This document shows, piece after piece, positions 10,578 through 20,543 of a stretch of 60,000 bases of DNA. Within the stretch, counting starts at the first letter, position 1. The number at the start of each line of letters is the position of its first letter. Source of the DNA: Antedon mediterranea (taxonomy: Eukaryota > Echinodermata > Crinoidea > Comatulida > Antedonidae); NCBI RefSeq assembly GCF_964355755.1, contig NC_092673.1, positions 14,453,001-14,513,000 of the forward strand, given 5' to 3'. The translations under genes were made by a program, and so were the position numbers. The notes under the pieces were generated by a model. The model did not search any database, had not been told where the DNA came from, and saw only the letters and a list, made by a program, of their open reading frames with translations.

Positions 10578-12480
10578 GTGTACAGCAACATTCTTAGCCC
10601 ACGTCTATTCTATACGACCAGTACTGTGCAACTACTAATCTATCCTGCTAATTAGCATAACAAGTGATACCGTGTGTGCAAGTGAGCATCCAATCACTAC
10701 TACTATTGTATTGTAAAAGATCGTAACGTAAAAAACATAAATTTAACTTATCTAGTGACAGTCCCTTATCAAGGATAAGGTTAGATTTTTTCCTCTACTT
10801 ATTACGTTGTGACTGTAGTGATTTAATTTTAGCACACTGAAGGTGTATGACATCTTATTTTGCTTATTTAGTATTAATGCTTGCATGTCAGAAAAGTCTA
10901 AGTAATAAGATGCCTTTCCTTTTCAAGCAGGGTCCTATCTTAAGCAATTCACTACGGACATTAGCTTTCATTGCCTCATTTTCTAAGTTAGATTTTAGTT
11001 CTTTAATTATTTTATTAGACTCTTGGTTTTGTTAGGTCATCTATTTTAGTTTGTTTTTGGGTTTCCCTTCTTCGAGAATTTCTGATGTTTATATTATTAT
11101 TAATCTTGCAACTTTCAGTGTACATTAATCTAATGTCTCCTAACTCTGTATACAACATACAGTATCTCTCTCCTCATCATTTCCCACCCTTTTTTTAACA
11201 ACAGCAACTCTCTTACTCCATGCTTCAACCTCTTGAAATAATCTTGCATTATCTTCCTTATACACTTCCATTTCAACCAAAATATCAGAAAGGTCATTAT
11301 TGTCATTGTCGGGTGAGGGTTCCACAATCTCCTTCTTTCTCACAACAAAGACCTCAAAAACATGTACTCTCTTTCCCTTCTCACCCGACAATGGAGCAAG
11401 GTCTTTCAATAATGATGTAACACAATGACACATCATGCCATTGCTGTCAGATGCATCTTTGGGCGCGTTTATACAACACGCTATTACACGCATATTCTAC
11501 ACGCCTACGAGAAGTGTGTTGTATAACAACAAAGAGATTCCGTGTAATGAGATTTTAATTGCAAAAAAGGCTACTTGGCTGAATCCTAAAATTTGGTGGA
11601 TTCCCGGTCGCCGTTACCGTGTTGGAAGTGTCCTCAGGGTATATTTTGACCTCTCGTTAAAACAGGTCGTAATATCAATCATGTCATGCGACGTTGCTAA
11701 CAAGATTGGGCCCATTTATTGCTGCTTCGCTGCCAGCAATCATCCTCCTACCACGTCTTACGCCTAGCCTAGTGGGGCCAACTCGTAGTGGTAGTAGGCC
11801 TCTATCATTTCCCACTCCAAACAGAATAAAAAATAACATCGCAAAAATGGCATCTTCTTCCATAGTGTATAGATGAAACAATGAAACCCTTAAAATAACT
11901 TTTATTAATTTAAATGAAACGAGAACAAAATAAACACAATGCAAACGTGAACGAAGACAATAATGAAAATGGTAAAAACCGCGCGAATACATCGGACATA
12001 CAGCGAGGAGGCGACGATGATTGTTGACAACTCCGCCAATTCAAGCGATCAACGATTTGACCTTTTATCCTAGCATGCACTGCGTGTTGATGAAACTTCC
12101 GGTACAACACGGTATCGTGATTTCTAGTATAACAGCAAACGTTAAGGTGGGTTGACCTCGGTCCGAACAACACGCTAAAAATTAAAGCCGTGTTCAAATT
12201 TAGGGTGTTGTATAAACACGACCTTTGTCTTCATCGAAGAAAGTTGAAATTAATTTGAACATGTGGGTATACTTGTTACCACCCCGACCTCAACATTCTT
12301 CCTTTACTACCCTATACAAATCCAGGACCACCCCATTAGGTAGGTTATCTACACTAACCCTAGGTGCTTTACCTTTAATTACATTCATTATCAACTCTTT
12401 GGTAAGATTTAAATTATTAATCTTTATTAGGATAGAAACAATGAACTACTTCATGTTCCTTATCACTAGATACTGATTTA
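10578..12480 (-). pseudogene. SDGT-family gene, N-terminal half (unit 1, interrupted by a MITE)
   Basis: Reading down the minus strand: KRLVLKSVSSDKEHEVVHCF (about 12,480), ELIMNVIKGKAPRVS..., then after the insertion DASDSNGMMCHCVTSLLKDL, VHVFEVFVVRKKEIVEPSPD, and a heptad-rich stretch MEVYKEDNARLFQEVEAWSK, ending near 10,980 in KELKSNLENEAMKAN. This is the N-terminal and coiled-coil part of the uncharacterised protein whose S-D-G-T core is in neighbouring copies. Segment C here lost the core. A frameshift separates the coiled coil from the upstream part. Confidence 0.55.
11462..12222. mobile_element. 761-bp non-autonomous DNA transposon with 5-bp target duplication
   Basis: The copy of this locus in unit 2 (about 30,358-30,375) lacks this piece and shows the uninterrupted site. 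Here the site CTTTG is duplicated (11,457-11,461 and 12,223-12,227). The left end begins GGCGCGTTTATACAACACGC. The right end, reverse complemented, begins GTCGTGTTTATACAACACCC. That is a terminal inverted repeat of about 21 bp with four mismatches. No transposase is encoded. The 5-bp duplication fits few superfamilies, and the ends do not start with the CAC of Transib/RAG-type elements. Confidence 0.85.
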
Positions 12481-13910
12481 AGAACTAGTAGCCGTTTAAA
12501 GTTACGGTATGCTGGCTTACCTAGCAATTACCCCATTCTCACAATCTAGCCTAACTAAGGCATCGAAGGCATGGTCAGATTACCCTGCAGTTCCCCTGAG
12601 CTTAAAAACCCTTTAATTAAATCTAGAATATTCCTAACTAAACCATACGTAAACCCTATCTACGCCAACATACCAGTTATCTAATGCTTCCCTATGAGAA
12701 TAAACTGTTAAATATCTAAAATCGACATTATTTTAATAATATTATTTATTTTATTTCTAGGCCTAACTAAATAATAGCACACGAAAAGGCAGGGATAACT
12801 TCCTTTGAGGTTTTTCCGTCTTTTTGATGTGCGCTTAACCAATCACAGCTATTCTTCAAAATTATTCAACCAGGAAAAATATAATGCGAGTGATATTACT
12901 GAAATTCAGGTTTAAAAAAAAAATATATCATTTTTAACAAATGAAATAGTAATCTCTTGTTAATAATATACAGTACTGAATTATTTTATTTGGCCTGAGA
13001 ATCTGGTCAATTAGAAGCAAAACCGTATTTCTAAAACATTGATTGAAGCATATTGAAGGAAATAGATGCTTCTAAATGATTTATTGTTTATATCCTAATT
13101 AATTCTGCATTAACAAACTCCCTATGCTACAACGTTACAATGTGCGTGCTGATCATTTCCGGCAGCCTCTGTTTATATGCCTTCGTACCGCTGGCGAGAG
13201 TGAACATCTTGAACTTCTATTAGCAGGTTTCCATAGTGTGGAGTAAACAAATCACAAACGATGTCTAAATATGGTCATCATTGTGTGCATAGTAGCTAAT
13301 TTTGTTTTTTCGTTTTTTAACGAAATTTTCGTTATCCAACCAATTATCCAAACCACCCAATTTATGTCATCAGAAATCGACTGAAACAACCTATTATACA
13401 TGGCCCTTGGCGCCCCCCCCCCCCTGGGCCCCCAGCCTAATGTTCTCCTGAAACCACATCCTCATCAAGGGTGAAAGAAAAAACTTTAATTCAGTAGATG
13501 TTACCCTTCAATTTCTTTATGTTTTTTTGCCTTCTTTTCAGAAATGCACTTTCTGAGAGATTTGTTCAGGCCTTTGCAAGCATCTTTGGTCTTGTACATC
13601 ATTGCAAGCGAAACAGATTTCGATTCATAGATAGAAATGTAGTCCAATATCTTCGCAAAGGAGCGCAGGTAGTGCCTTAAAGTTGAGCCATGCAGCCAAC
13701 TTCATTTGTAAATGGCTAACAGCACTAAACAATTGAAAAGAAGAGTACAATACACAAAAATCAAATATTAAAATATGTAATATCTTCATTATAGTAATTA
13801 AGATCGAGTGATTCATGGTAGCTTCACCAGATAGCAGGCACAATAAATACATTAACCTTACAATCTATAGCTGACATTTAAGATAACTTTTTATTTTAAT
13901 ACTAAATGAA
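12480..13910 (-). pseudogene. Segment D: internally deleted derivative of the recombinase/MULE gene
   Basis: Contains the tyrosine-recombinase core-binding exon (about 13,699-13,505, minus strand: TLRHYLRSFAKILDYIS, then YESKSVSLAMMYKTKDA...). It is joined at about 13,455-13,475 directly to the start of the MULE C-terminal region (CCTGAAACCACATCCTCATC, also at 21,278). The roughly 3.1 kb that separates these two points in segment G (21.3-24.4 kb) is missing. The junction shares a short TGAA/GAA microhomology. The core-binding exon is better preserved here than in G, with an open frame throughout. A C13-type poly-C tract lies at about 13,410. Confidence 0.7.
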
Positions 13911-13919
13911 ATATGATTA

Positions 13920-15085
13920 TGTATGACTGTCCAGTTTTGTTTTGAGCTGTTCATTCCTTATTACAATATTGCGGCACTTGTCATGTGACAAGTCATCATC
14001 TTTTTGTTTAGATGATGGTTTGTCACCCCTTTGCTTGCCTGGATGGTCAATTTTGACACTTGAATTGGCTTGTTTGGGCTTAACTTTTTTGTTGTGAAAA
14101 TGTTATGAAATACTCCTCCAGGTAACTAAAAATCAGCAATTTGATGTTTGGGATCTGAGCAACTGCAATTTCTTTCAAAGTTAGTCCCTCATTCCTGCTT
14201 GAGTGAAATAACAGGTCTTCATTGCTCGTCTATATCTCTATCGCATAGTAAGTCTTTTTGTGTGGCTCTCATTTTCTTCTCTGATGGGATGCCAGGGAGT
14301 ACATATCTGTATTTGAATAGGTATTTTATTAGCATCCAAGATATACAATATATGCAGGAAGCTTTTTATAATACTTATTGAATGTTATTACCTTCTTATT
14401 TTTAGGAGTTGTTTCCAGACAAGGTTTGCATTGCTCGTCAATGTCTTTCTCTGTAGACAGCTTTTGAGGTTGTGTCACACCAGCTGCTTTCAGAGTCTTT
14501 TGCGGTCTTTTCACTTTTTCATTGCAAATTAAACAGTTATACATATTGTTTACACATGAAATGCAAAATATGTGTGCGCATTGTGCCAGCGCTGCCATTA
14601 ATTAAAATATTTAAGCACAATTTGCATGAATAAATATCGGCTTCATCAAGGTTGTCAATGACAAAGTTAGAATTAGGAGATTTGTCATCTAAATTGAAGG
14701 GTTTTAATTTCTTCTGCCGATTGGTTGTTGTTCACGAAAGAGGAAACATGTAATGCAAGTGGTTGAATGATGACAAAAATTTAACTTTCAATCTACTATC
14801 TCTTGAACCCTGTGTATGTTATTAATAATTTTTAGGATTTACCTCTGACTGCAAGTGGTTTATACTGGCTGTTGTTTTAACTTGATTTCGCCTTTCATTT
14901 TCTACAATTTTCTTTCTACATACACAGCAAATTGCTTGCAATGCAGTCAAATGAAAAGAATTATCCATTTTATGATAGCGCGACCTAAACTTGCCAAATC
15001 ACTGCAGCGCACAAAAGACTGTCTACAGCATATCACTACACGGTCGTTTGTCGATCGCCTTCAAATGATGATGTTTTAAAGAAAA
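13920..15085 (-). pseudogene. Second CxxC/RING gene (RING2), unit 1
   Basis: Minus-strand exons in order. About 15,000-14,845 gives HLTALQAICCVCRKKIVENE. About 14,735-14,590 gives DEADIYSCKLCLNIL and then, one frame over, AALAQCAHIFCISCVNN. The next part is YNCLICNEKVKRPQK to 14,390, and the last is RYVLPGIPSEKK... to about 13,930. The Cys/His order C-x2-C ... C-x-H-x2-C-x2-C ... C-x2-C is a C3HC4 RING, preceded by an isolated CxxC as in the first RING gene. RINGs are usually E3 ligases, but in RAG1 and some transposon proteins they sit N-terminal to the recombinase. A one-base frameshift inside the RING (at about 14,585) is shared with the unit 2 copy. Confidence 0.6.
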
Positions 15086-15379
15086 ACTGATAAAGAAAAA
15101 AAGAATATTTAATCTCAATTGCCTTTTCAAACTAATTCCAATGAAATAATATAACCCAAAATAATAAAAGTATCAAACCAAATATTAAAATAGTCACATA
15201 CCTTTGTTTTGGCCAACAATGAAATCATTCACTGTATCGACCAAACAGTTTCTAACGGTGATAAATTTTCCCAGTTCTACTGTCTGCTTTTTCTTTAACG
15301 ATGGTTGAATTTTGCATGTATCAACTCCCCACTTTGCTCAGCTAGAAGAAAATACCCACCATCCATTCTCCCATAAATT

Positions 15380-15990
15380 CAATGGCAGGGTGTTCAAGCA
15401 TCTTCAGGGATGATGATCGAGGAGATCAAAAGAAATCTGCTCTGTATCACTCAATTCCTGGAATTTACGGGAATGTAATGGTATGATTTGATCTTTGAAA
15501 ATCTTTTGAAATAGGAAAGGTGCGTGTCCCAGTTATAAACTGGGACAAAGGTGTTTCCCTTCTCATCCCCAACTAGTCAGTCTGGTCCAAATTTTTGTAT
15601 GACCTACAGGTAAAAAAGGTATGTTATTTTTGTTTTGTTCTGCACAGTTGTCTGCATGAAGGTGGACATGATTTTCTTCCAGGCCATAGTTATTAAAAAA
15701 ATGATGTAAATAACAGATAAAGGAGTGAGTAGTGGTAAAGGGGCAACTCACTACTTCATCTGTCAATTTAAATAACTTGGCAGGGTAATCACTCTGCCGT
15801 GATACTAAATATATGGCATTTTGTGGGTTTTTAAAGTAAATAAGTCCGGGTTAAAAGAGGTTTGAAGGGTAGTGGACTTGCTGGGCAAATCATAACCATT
15901 ATGAAAGATTCTTGGTGAGTGGGGTCTTTTTTCATATTTTAGTGTAACTGAGATTGTTGGCATGCTGCTCTATAAATGTCTGTCTCCTTC
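15380..15990 (-). pseudogene. Integrase-like 'HADNCAEQNKNN' protein, unit 1
   Basis: Minus strand: FAQQVHYPSNLF and PGLIYFKNPQNAIYLVS (15,900-15,790), LTDEVVSCPFTTTHSF, NNYGLEENHVHLHADNCAEQ, then NKNN, PFLPVGHTK (15,770-15,590), and further down VPVYNWDTHLSYF (about 15,540-15,500). An acidic residue in a hydrophobic strand (HADNC), followed by a G-H-T-K strand, is the arrangement of a large uncharacterised family in corals, fish and tunicates that I take to be an RNase H-fold transposase/integrase. That function is inference. This copy has a deletion of about 105 bp at 15,571 relative to unit 2, which removes the strand after the GHTK motif. Confidence 0.6.
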
Positions 15991-16059
15991 AGGTGTCTTG
16001 AATTCTCAGTTCTTGGGTTTGTCATGCTTGTGAAGGTTAATGAAAATAAAATTATTGAT

Positions 16060-16620
16060 TATATTTATTTTAGGACTGAATTTATTTTGAAAGTGATGAA
16101 ATTGTTGTTTTTATGGCTTGTCCAGCAACAATTGTCGCCATAACCTTTGGAATGTTGATGGGGCGATTTGAAGTCCGGGAGCTGCTGCCCTGAAGGTTCT
16201 CCATACTGATGCCTTCGTCATTGAAGTCTCCAACAGTTTCACTTCTGCAGACTTTATTCCTGGTATTCGGCCTGGCTGCAAAATTTAACAGAAAACGAAA
16301 AAACAACTTTTTGAGGTTTTTCCCTTTCCTTCCACCTAGAATTAAATTCAGTTTCATCCGTGCTTCTCTTTCTTGCCTATCTAGCTCAAATTTCTGCTTT
16401 TCCAATTCTAACTGACCTTTTAATTTTAAATAATCGCTCACATTGTTGCCCCTATTCCCTTCATTTCTTTCTTCATCAGGCTTTGGTGGTGCTCTAAACT
16501 CTCTTTTTCAACTTTTTATGCTTTTCTAATCATTCTCCTTTTCCATTTCAACCATAATTGACTATCTCTGTAAGTAAAACTTAGGATGCCCATGAGCTCC
16601 AGGAGGATCTTGAGGCATTG
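16060..16620 (-). CDS. Coiled-coil exon upstream of the HADNC gene, unit 1
   Basis: The minus-strand frame SDYLKLKGQLELEKQKFELD, then RQEREARMKL, is a highly charged helix. Preceding codons (about 16,600-16,445) read KKEMKGIGAT and similar. It continues into a basic GRKGKNLKKLFFRF stretch and runs 119 codons without a stop. The corresponding exon in unit 2 (33,854-34,213) gives the identical peptide. A related exon at 59.5-59.7 kb keeps the helix but continues differently (MLSILQKLNNKDE), so the tail after RMKL may be intron read-through. It probably belongs to the N-terminal part of the adjacent integrase-like gene. Confidence 0.45.
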
Positions 16621-16954
16621 TCCCGGTGGTCATCCCTGACCCTGAAAGAGAACCCTTTTAAATTAATTGCGAGTATATCACCAAGCCTCATTATTGTTTG
16701 CTGGTTGAACCAAAATTTCGGTATAATTCGCCCTATTCTCTCTCTCTCGATAACCTTGCACCGCGATAAAGTTTTTTTTTTTTTTCTTCGCGACGAATCC
16801 TAAGCCTGCTAAGAGGAGGCTTAGAATCTTAGAATCACACCAATTACCGTACTGGAGAGTATCAAGAACTGCTAGATCAATATATTTTTTCTAACTAAAA
16901 CAATGAATAAAAAAAAAAAAAATACATGTACATACTGTAACTCACCCAGATCTC

Positions 16955-17395
16955 CTTCCGATCATAACGAACTGCAATTATTAAAATCCAATTCATATTC
17001 TCCAATCATTTGATCAGTAAACCGAACAATTGTCACGGCTTTTCCATCTGGAATATCCTCTATGTTAACAAACGATGTCCTTAACTACAAAAGGTTTAGT
17101 TGAAATGTAAAGGTCTAATTTTTAAGGCACAATAATATCTAAAATAAGTTAAAATAATTTGAAAAGGAAAACAACATTTAGTGGTTTCATCGACTTTAAT
17201 ATAACGACAAACGTTATCAATTGTTTTAAACTGCGATGTCTGTAGTTTTATCCATTAGAATGCCGAAGGCAATACTTTTCCTGATATCTCCAATTACTTT
17301 GTCAGAAATTACCTGCGTGATTGCAGTAAGGAATTCTTGTAGAGCCCTTTCTGATGTGTAGTGCACATTCCCTCCCTAAACGCAAGAAGTAAAAT
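16955..17395 (-). pseudogene. hAT-like transposase fragment, unit 1
   Basis: Minus strand: YTSERALQEFLTAITQVISD, then KVIGDIRKSIAFGILMDKTTD, shortly followed by a stop. A second exon (about 17,095-16,960) has FVNIEDIPDGKAVTIVRF. In hAT and ZMYM/TTF-type proteins the string I-x-x-D-I-x-x-S-x-x-F-x-I-x-x-D-E/K-T-T-D carries the first catalytic Asp. It is followed after a short gap by a 'T-x-F-x-x-I-x-x-L/I-P-D/N-G-x-A' strand, as seen here. The intervening 'YVRY' strand and the C-terminal dimerisation domain are missing. Confidence 0.5.
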
Positions 17396-17539
17396 TAATT
17401 TCTTGAAATACTAAAGCCTCTCTCGGTTTTATTTGCTTAATATTTTGAGTTTGAGTTGAAGTTTTTATGACACTGTGTCTTTAAATTAATTATTGGAGCG
17501 GGGGAAAGCATTCACTTTCAGTCTTTTATCCTATTTAAT

Positions 17540-17995
17540 AATACAAAAATATGTACCTCAATTAATCCGAAACTGTCTGAACCCTTCAACAAATTTTCTT
17601 ATATATTGCTTGGGGCATGTTGGCCAAACATTACGGCCATCAGCTTCTCACCAACAAGTGACAGTGTTGGTCCGTTTTGAATGAGGCATAGTCCTAAAAG
17701 TTCCAGTAGAAAAAACAATTCACTTTCACACTTTGTACCAGGACTAAAATTCAGTAAATCATAAAAAATATGATTATGAATGCAGTAATTATCATAAATG
17801 CAAAGTATACACTTACCCATTACTAAACCCATACAGTAGTACAAATTTATGTTGTTGAAAACATCATTGATGATAAGCTCACCATTTTAATCATATACAG
17901 CCCGCTAACATCGCAGAAATTCCCTTCTAGGGCCTCCGAGATCAACTGCCTGTTCACCCAAGAACTCAAACTCTAAATGAACAGTAAAGTTAGGA
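17540..17995 (-). pseudogene. HECT-like fragment, unit 1
   Basis: Minus strand: FEFLGEQAVDLGGPRREF (about 17,965-17,910), ELIINDVFNNINLYYCMGLV ending in ATGG|GTAAGT, then an acceptor ACTTTTAG|GA (about 17,697) and LCLIQNGPTLSLVGEKLMAV. The exon pair splices in frame (M-G-L). GE-A-x-D-x-GGPRREF and the later 'G-x-x-M/A-...-G-P' strand are HECT N-lobe features. It lies directly downstream of the SDGT-family core, but no continuous reading joins them. Confidence 0.55.
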
Positions 17996-18009
17996 GTAAG
18001 GAGTTATTC

Positions 18010-20335
18010 TCTCTCACTTTCAAGCTTTCGTTAGCTTGATCGGCAAGACCCACCAGAAAGTGAAGGCCGCAAAACAATGATTTTGTTTAGCCAGTTTAAC
18101 CTGTTCCCGTTTGTTTGACTTATCTCACCCAATAATGACATTGGGCAACACCCCTTCCCCTATGCTCCTATTAAACTTATGCTGTGTTGAGCACCTATCA
18201 CTTACCACATTCTTAACACAAGCAACTATCCTCTCCACGCCTTATCTGCCATTATCCATCTGTGCTCACCAACTTATCCAAAATATCTTTCAGCACATCC
18301 ACAGCCGATTCAGCTAACGAAGGCTGTTTCCTTTACCCCAAAGTAGTGCTTTGTTGTTAAGATTTACATCATAAGCAAGGTAATGATGTCCAAATTTTGT
18401 TGTCATCACTGCACAAAGTGGTGTTAGAACTACCACCATCATCCAACAGTTCATCTATAATATGTAAATGAGCAAGAGCTCCGGCTTCAAGAAACATCAC
18501 TTGCAAACAATTTTTTGGCAAGCGAGTAGCCTTCATCCCTTCCATTTTTTAAGGACCATTCGCACATTTGCTTCCACATTACGGATGCCTACAGTATACC
18601 TAGTTTAAGGAGATCTACATAATATACATCCCTTACATTATTTGTGTATTTACCCTCCTGAAAAGTTTCTAAGTTATGGTCAACTGTGACCCTATTTAAA
18701 CTTTCCTCTAACTCTAATCTGGTGTTCTCTAGAACACTTATGTTAGCATTTAATTATTTTAAGTCCCTCTCATGATACTACTGCCCAACACAAACACAAA
18801 CTAGTAATTTAATAGTCCAACAAATACAGTTCGTTACAAACGGATATATTATTGCACAATAACAGTCCATGTGACTCTGTCCGTGTACTTTGGCGCTCAC
18901 AAGGATTTGTTCCACAGTGTTTCAGTGCTGCAATGATCACTAGAAGACTTTATCTTTGACATGCCTCTACACTACTTCTTTTACAAATAACTTTATACAG
19001 AGATCAGCTTCTCCTCTGACCATGGTTGTTCTTTCTCCACTTGGGCTTATTTGAGTGCACAACTTTAATACCTGTAGCATAAGCTACCTTTTATTTACGT
19101 ACTCTGAATAATGTGCCTTAGCTAAGGTGTACAGCAACATTCTTAGCCCACATCTATTCTATATGACCAGTACTGTGCAACTAAACCCATGGTATAACAT
19201 TCTATCCTGCTAATTAGCATAACAAGTGTTACCGTATGTGCAAGTGAGCATCCAATCGAGGTTGCCACTTGTTATATACATAAAGATAAAGAGTGTTCTG
19301 CACTAATTAACTTCTATTGTATTGTAAAAAGAACGTAACTGAAAAACATAAATTTAACTTATCTCGTGACAGTCTCTTATCAAGGATATGGTTAGATTTT
19401 TTTCTTTACTTATTAGGTTGTGACTGTAGTGATTTAATTTTAGTACACTGAAGGTTATACATCTTCTAATTTAGTTTGCTTATTTAATATTATGCTTGCA
19501 TTTCAGAAAAGTCTAAGGAATAAGTTGCCTTTCTTTTTCAGGCAGTGTCCTTCCTATCTTCTTTAAGCCCTTCTTTGGGAATTTTTGAAGTTTAGATTAT
19601 TATTAATCTCGCAATTTTCAGTGTACATTAATCTAATGTCTCCTAATTCTGTATACAACATACAGTATCTCTATCCTCATCATTTCCCACCCTTTCTTTA
19701 ACAGCAGCAACTTTCTTACTCCATGCTTCAACCTCTTCAAATAATTTTGCATTATCTTCCTTATACACTTCCATTTCACCCAAAATCTCAGAAAGGTCAT
19801 TACTGTCATTGTCGGGTGAGGGTTGCACAATCTCCTTCTTTCTCACAACAAAGACCTTAAAAACATGTACTCTCTTTCCTCTTCTCACCCGACAATGGAG
19901 CAAGGTCTTTCAATAATGATGTAACACAATGACACATCATGCCATCGCTGTCAGAAAGTTGAAATTAATTTGAACATGTGAGTATACTTGTTACCACCTC
20001 GACCTCAACATTCCTCCTTTACTACCCTATACAAATCCAGGACCACCCCATTAGATAGGTTATCTATACTAACCCTAGGTGCTACACCCTCCCCCTTTAA
20101 TTACATTAATTATCAACTCTTTGGTAAGATTTAAATTACTTAAGAGTCTTTATTAGGATAGAAACAATGAACTACTTCATGTTCCTTCACTAGATACTGA
20201 TTTAAGAACTAGCCATTTAAAGTTACGGTATGCTGGCTTACCTAGCGATTGCACAAGAGATGTCTTTTCTTCTCTTTGAGGAGCTCTTTTCAATGCCTTG
20301 TTTAAATGAAAAAATAGTTCATTCATTTATTTCAT
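18010..20335 (-). pseudogene. SDGT-family transposon protein, unit 1
   Basis: Exons on the minus strand. About 20,330-20,190: NKALKRAPQREEKTSLVQSL, GKPAYRNFKW. About 20,130-19,970: KELIINVIKG, then VVLDLYRVVKEECRGRGG. About 19,905-19,643: FKVFVVRKKEIVQPSPDNDS and the coiled coil YKEDNAKLFEEVEAWSKK. About 18,730-18,600: TRLELEESLNRVTVDHNLET, then IRNVEANVRMVLKK. About 18,545-18,350: EGMKATRLPKNCLQ, then the core. About 18,290-18,060: RIVACVKNVVSDRCSTQHKF. The core S-D-G-T-T-K-F-G-H-H-Y strand looks like the first beta strand of an RNase H fold. The family is widespread in fish and invertebrates but unnamed to my knowledge. A one-base frameshift in the A6 run at about 18,547 recurs in every copy. 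Confidence 0.6.
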
Positions 20336-20543
20336 CAAATGCCATACAAATAATACAGAGCATAAAATGAGGACAAACCTAGAAGTAAACTTGTCTCAGT
20401 TTGCCCTTTAACATGGATACAAAAATAATAAGAACAAGTAAAAATAATGAAGCATCAGTAATATATAATACAATGAAGGGTTTAATATTTAAATAAAAGA
20501 AAATTCTTTCTTAAATTGAACAAAATGTTTGATTTTTTTTATA

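Noticed and set aside
16209-16415. Plus-strand open frame repeated at 33,981
   Set aside because: Antisense of the coiled-coil exon. Its repetition only reflects the unit duplication.
18111-18317. Plus-strand open frame repeated at 35,894
   Set aside because: Antisense to the SDGT-family segment VVSDRCSTQHKF. Hydrophobic composition is what a reverse reading of that helix gives.
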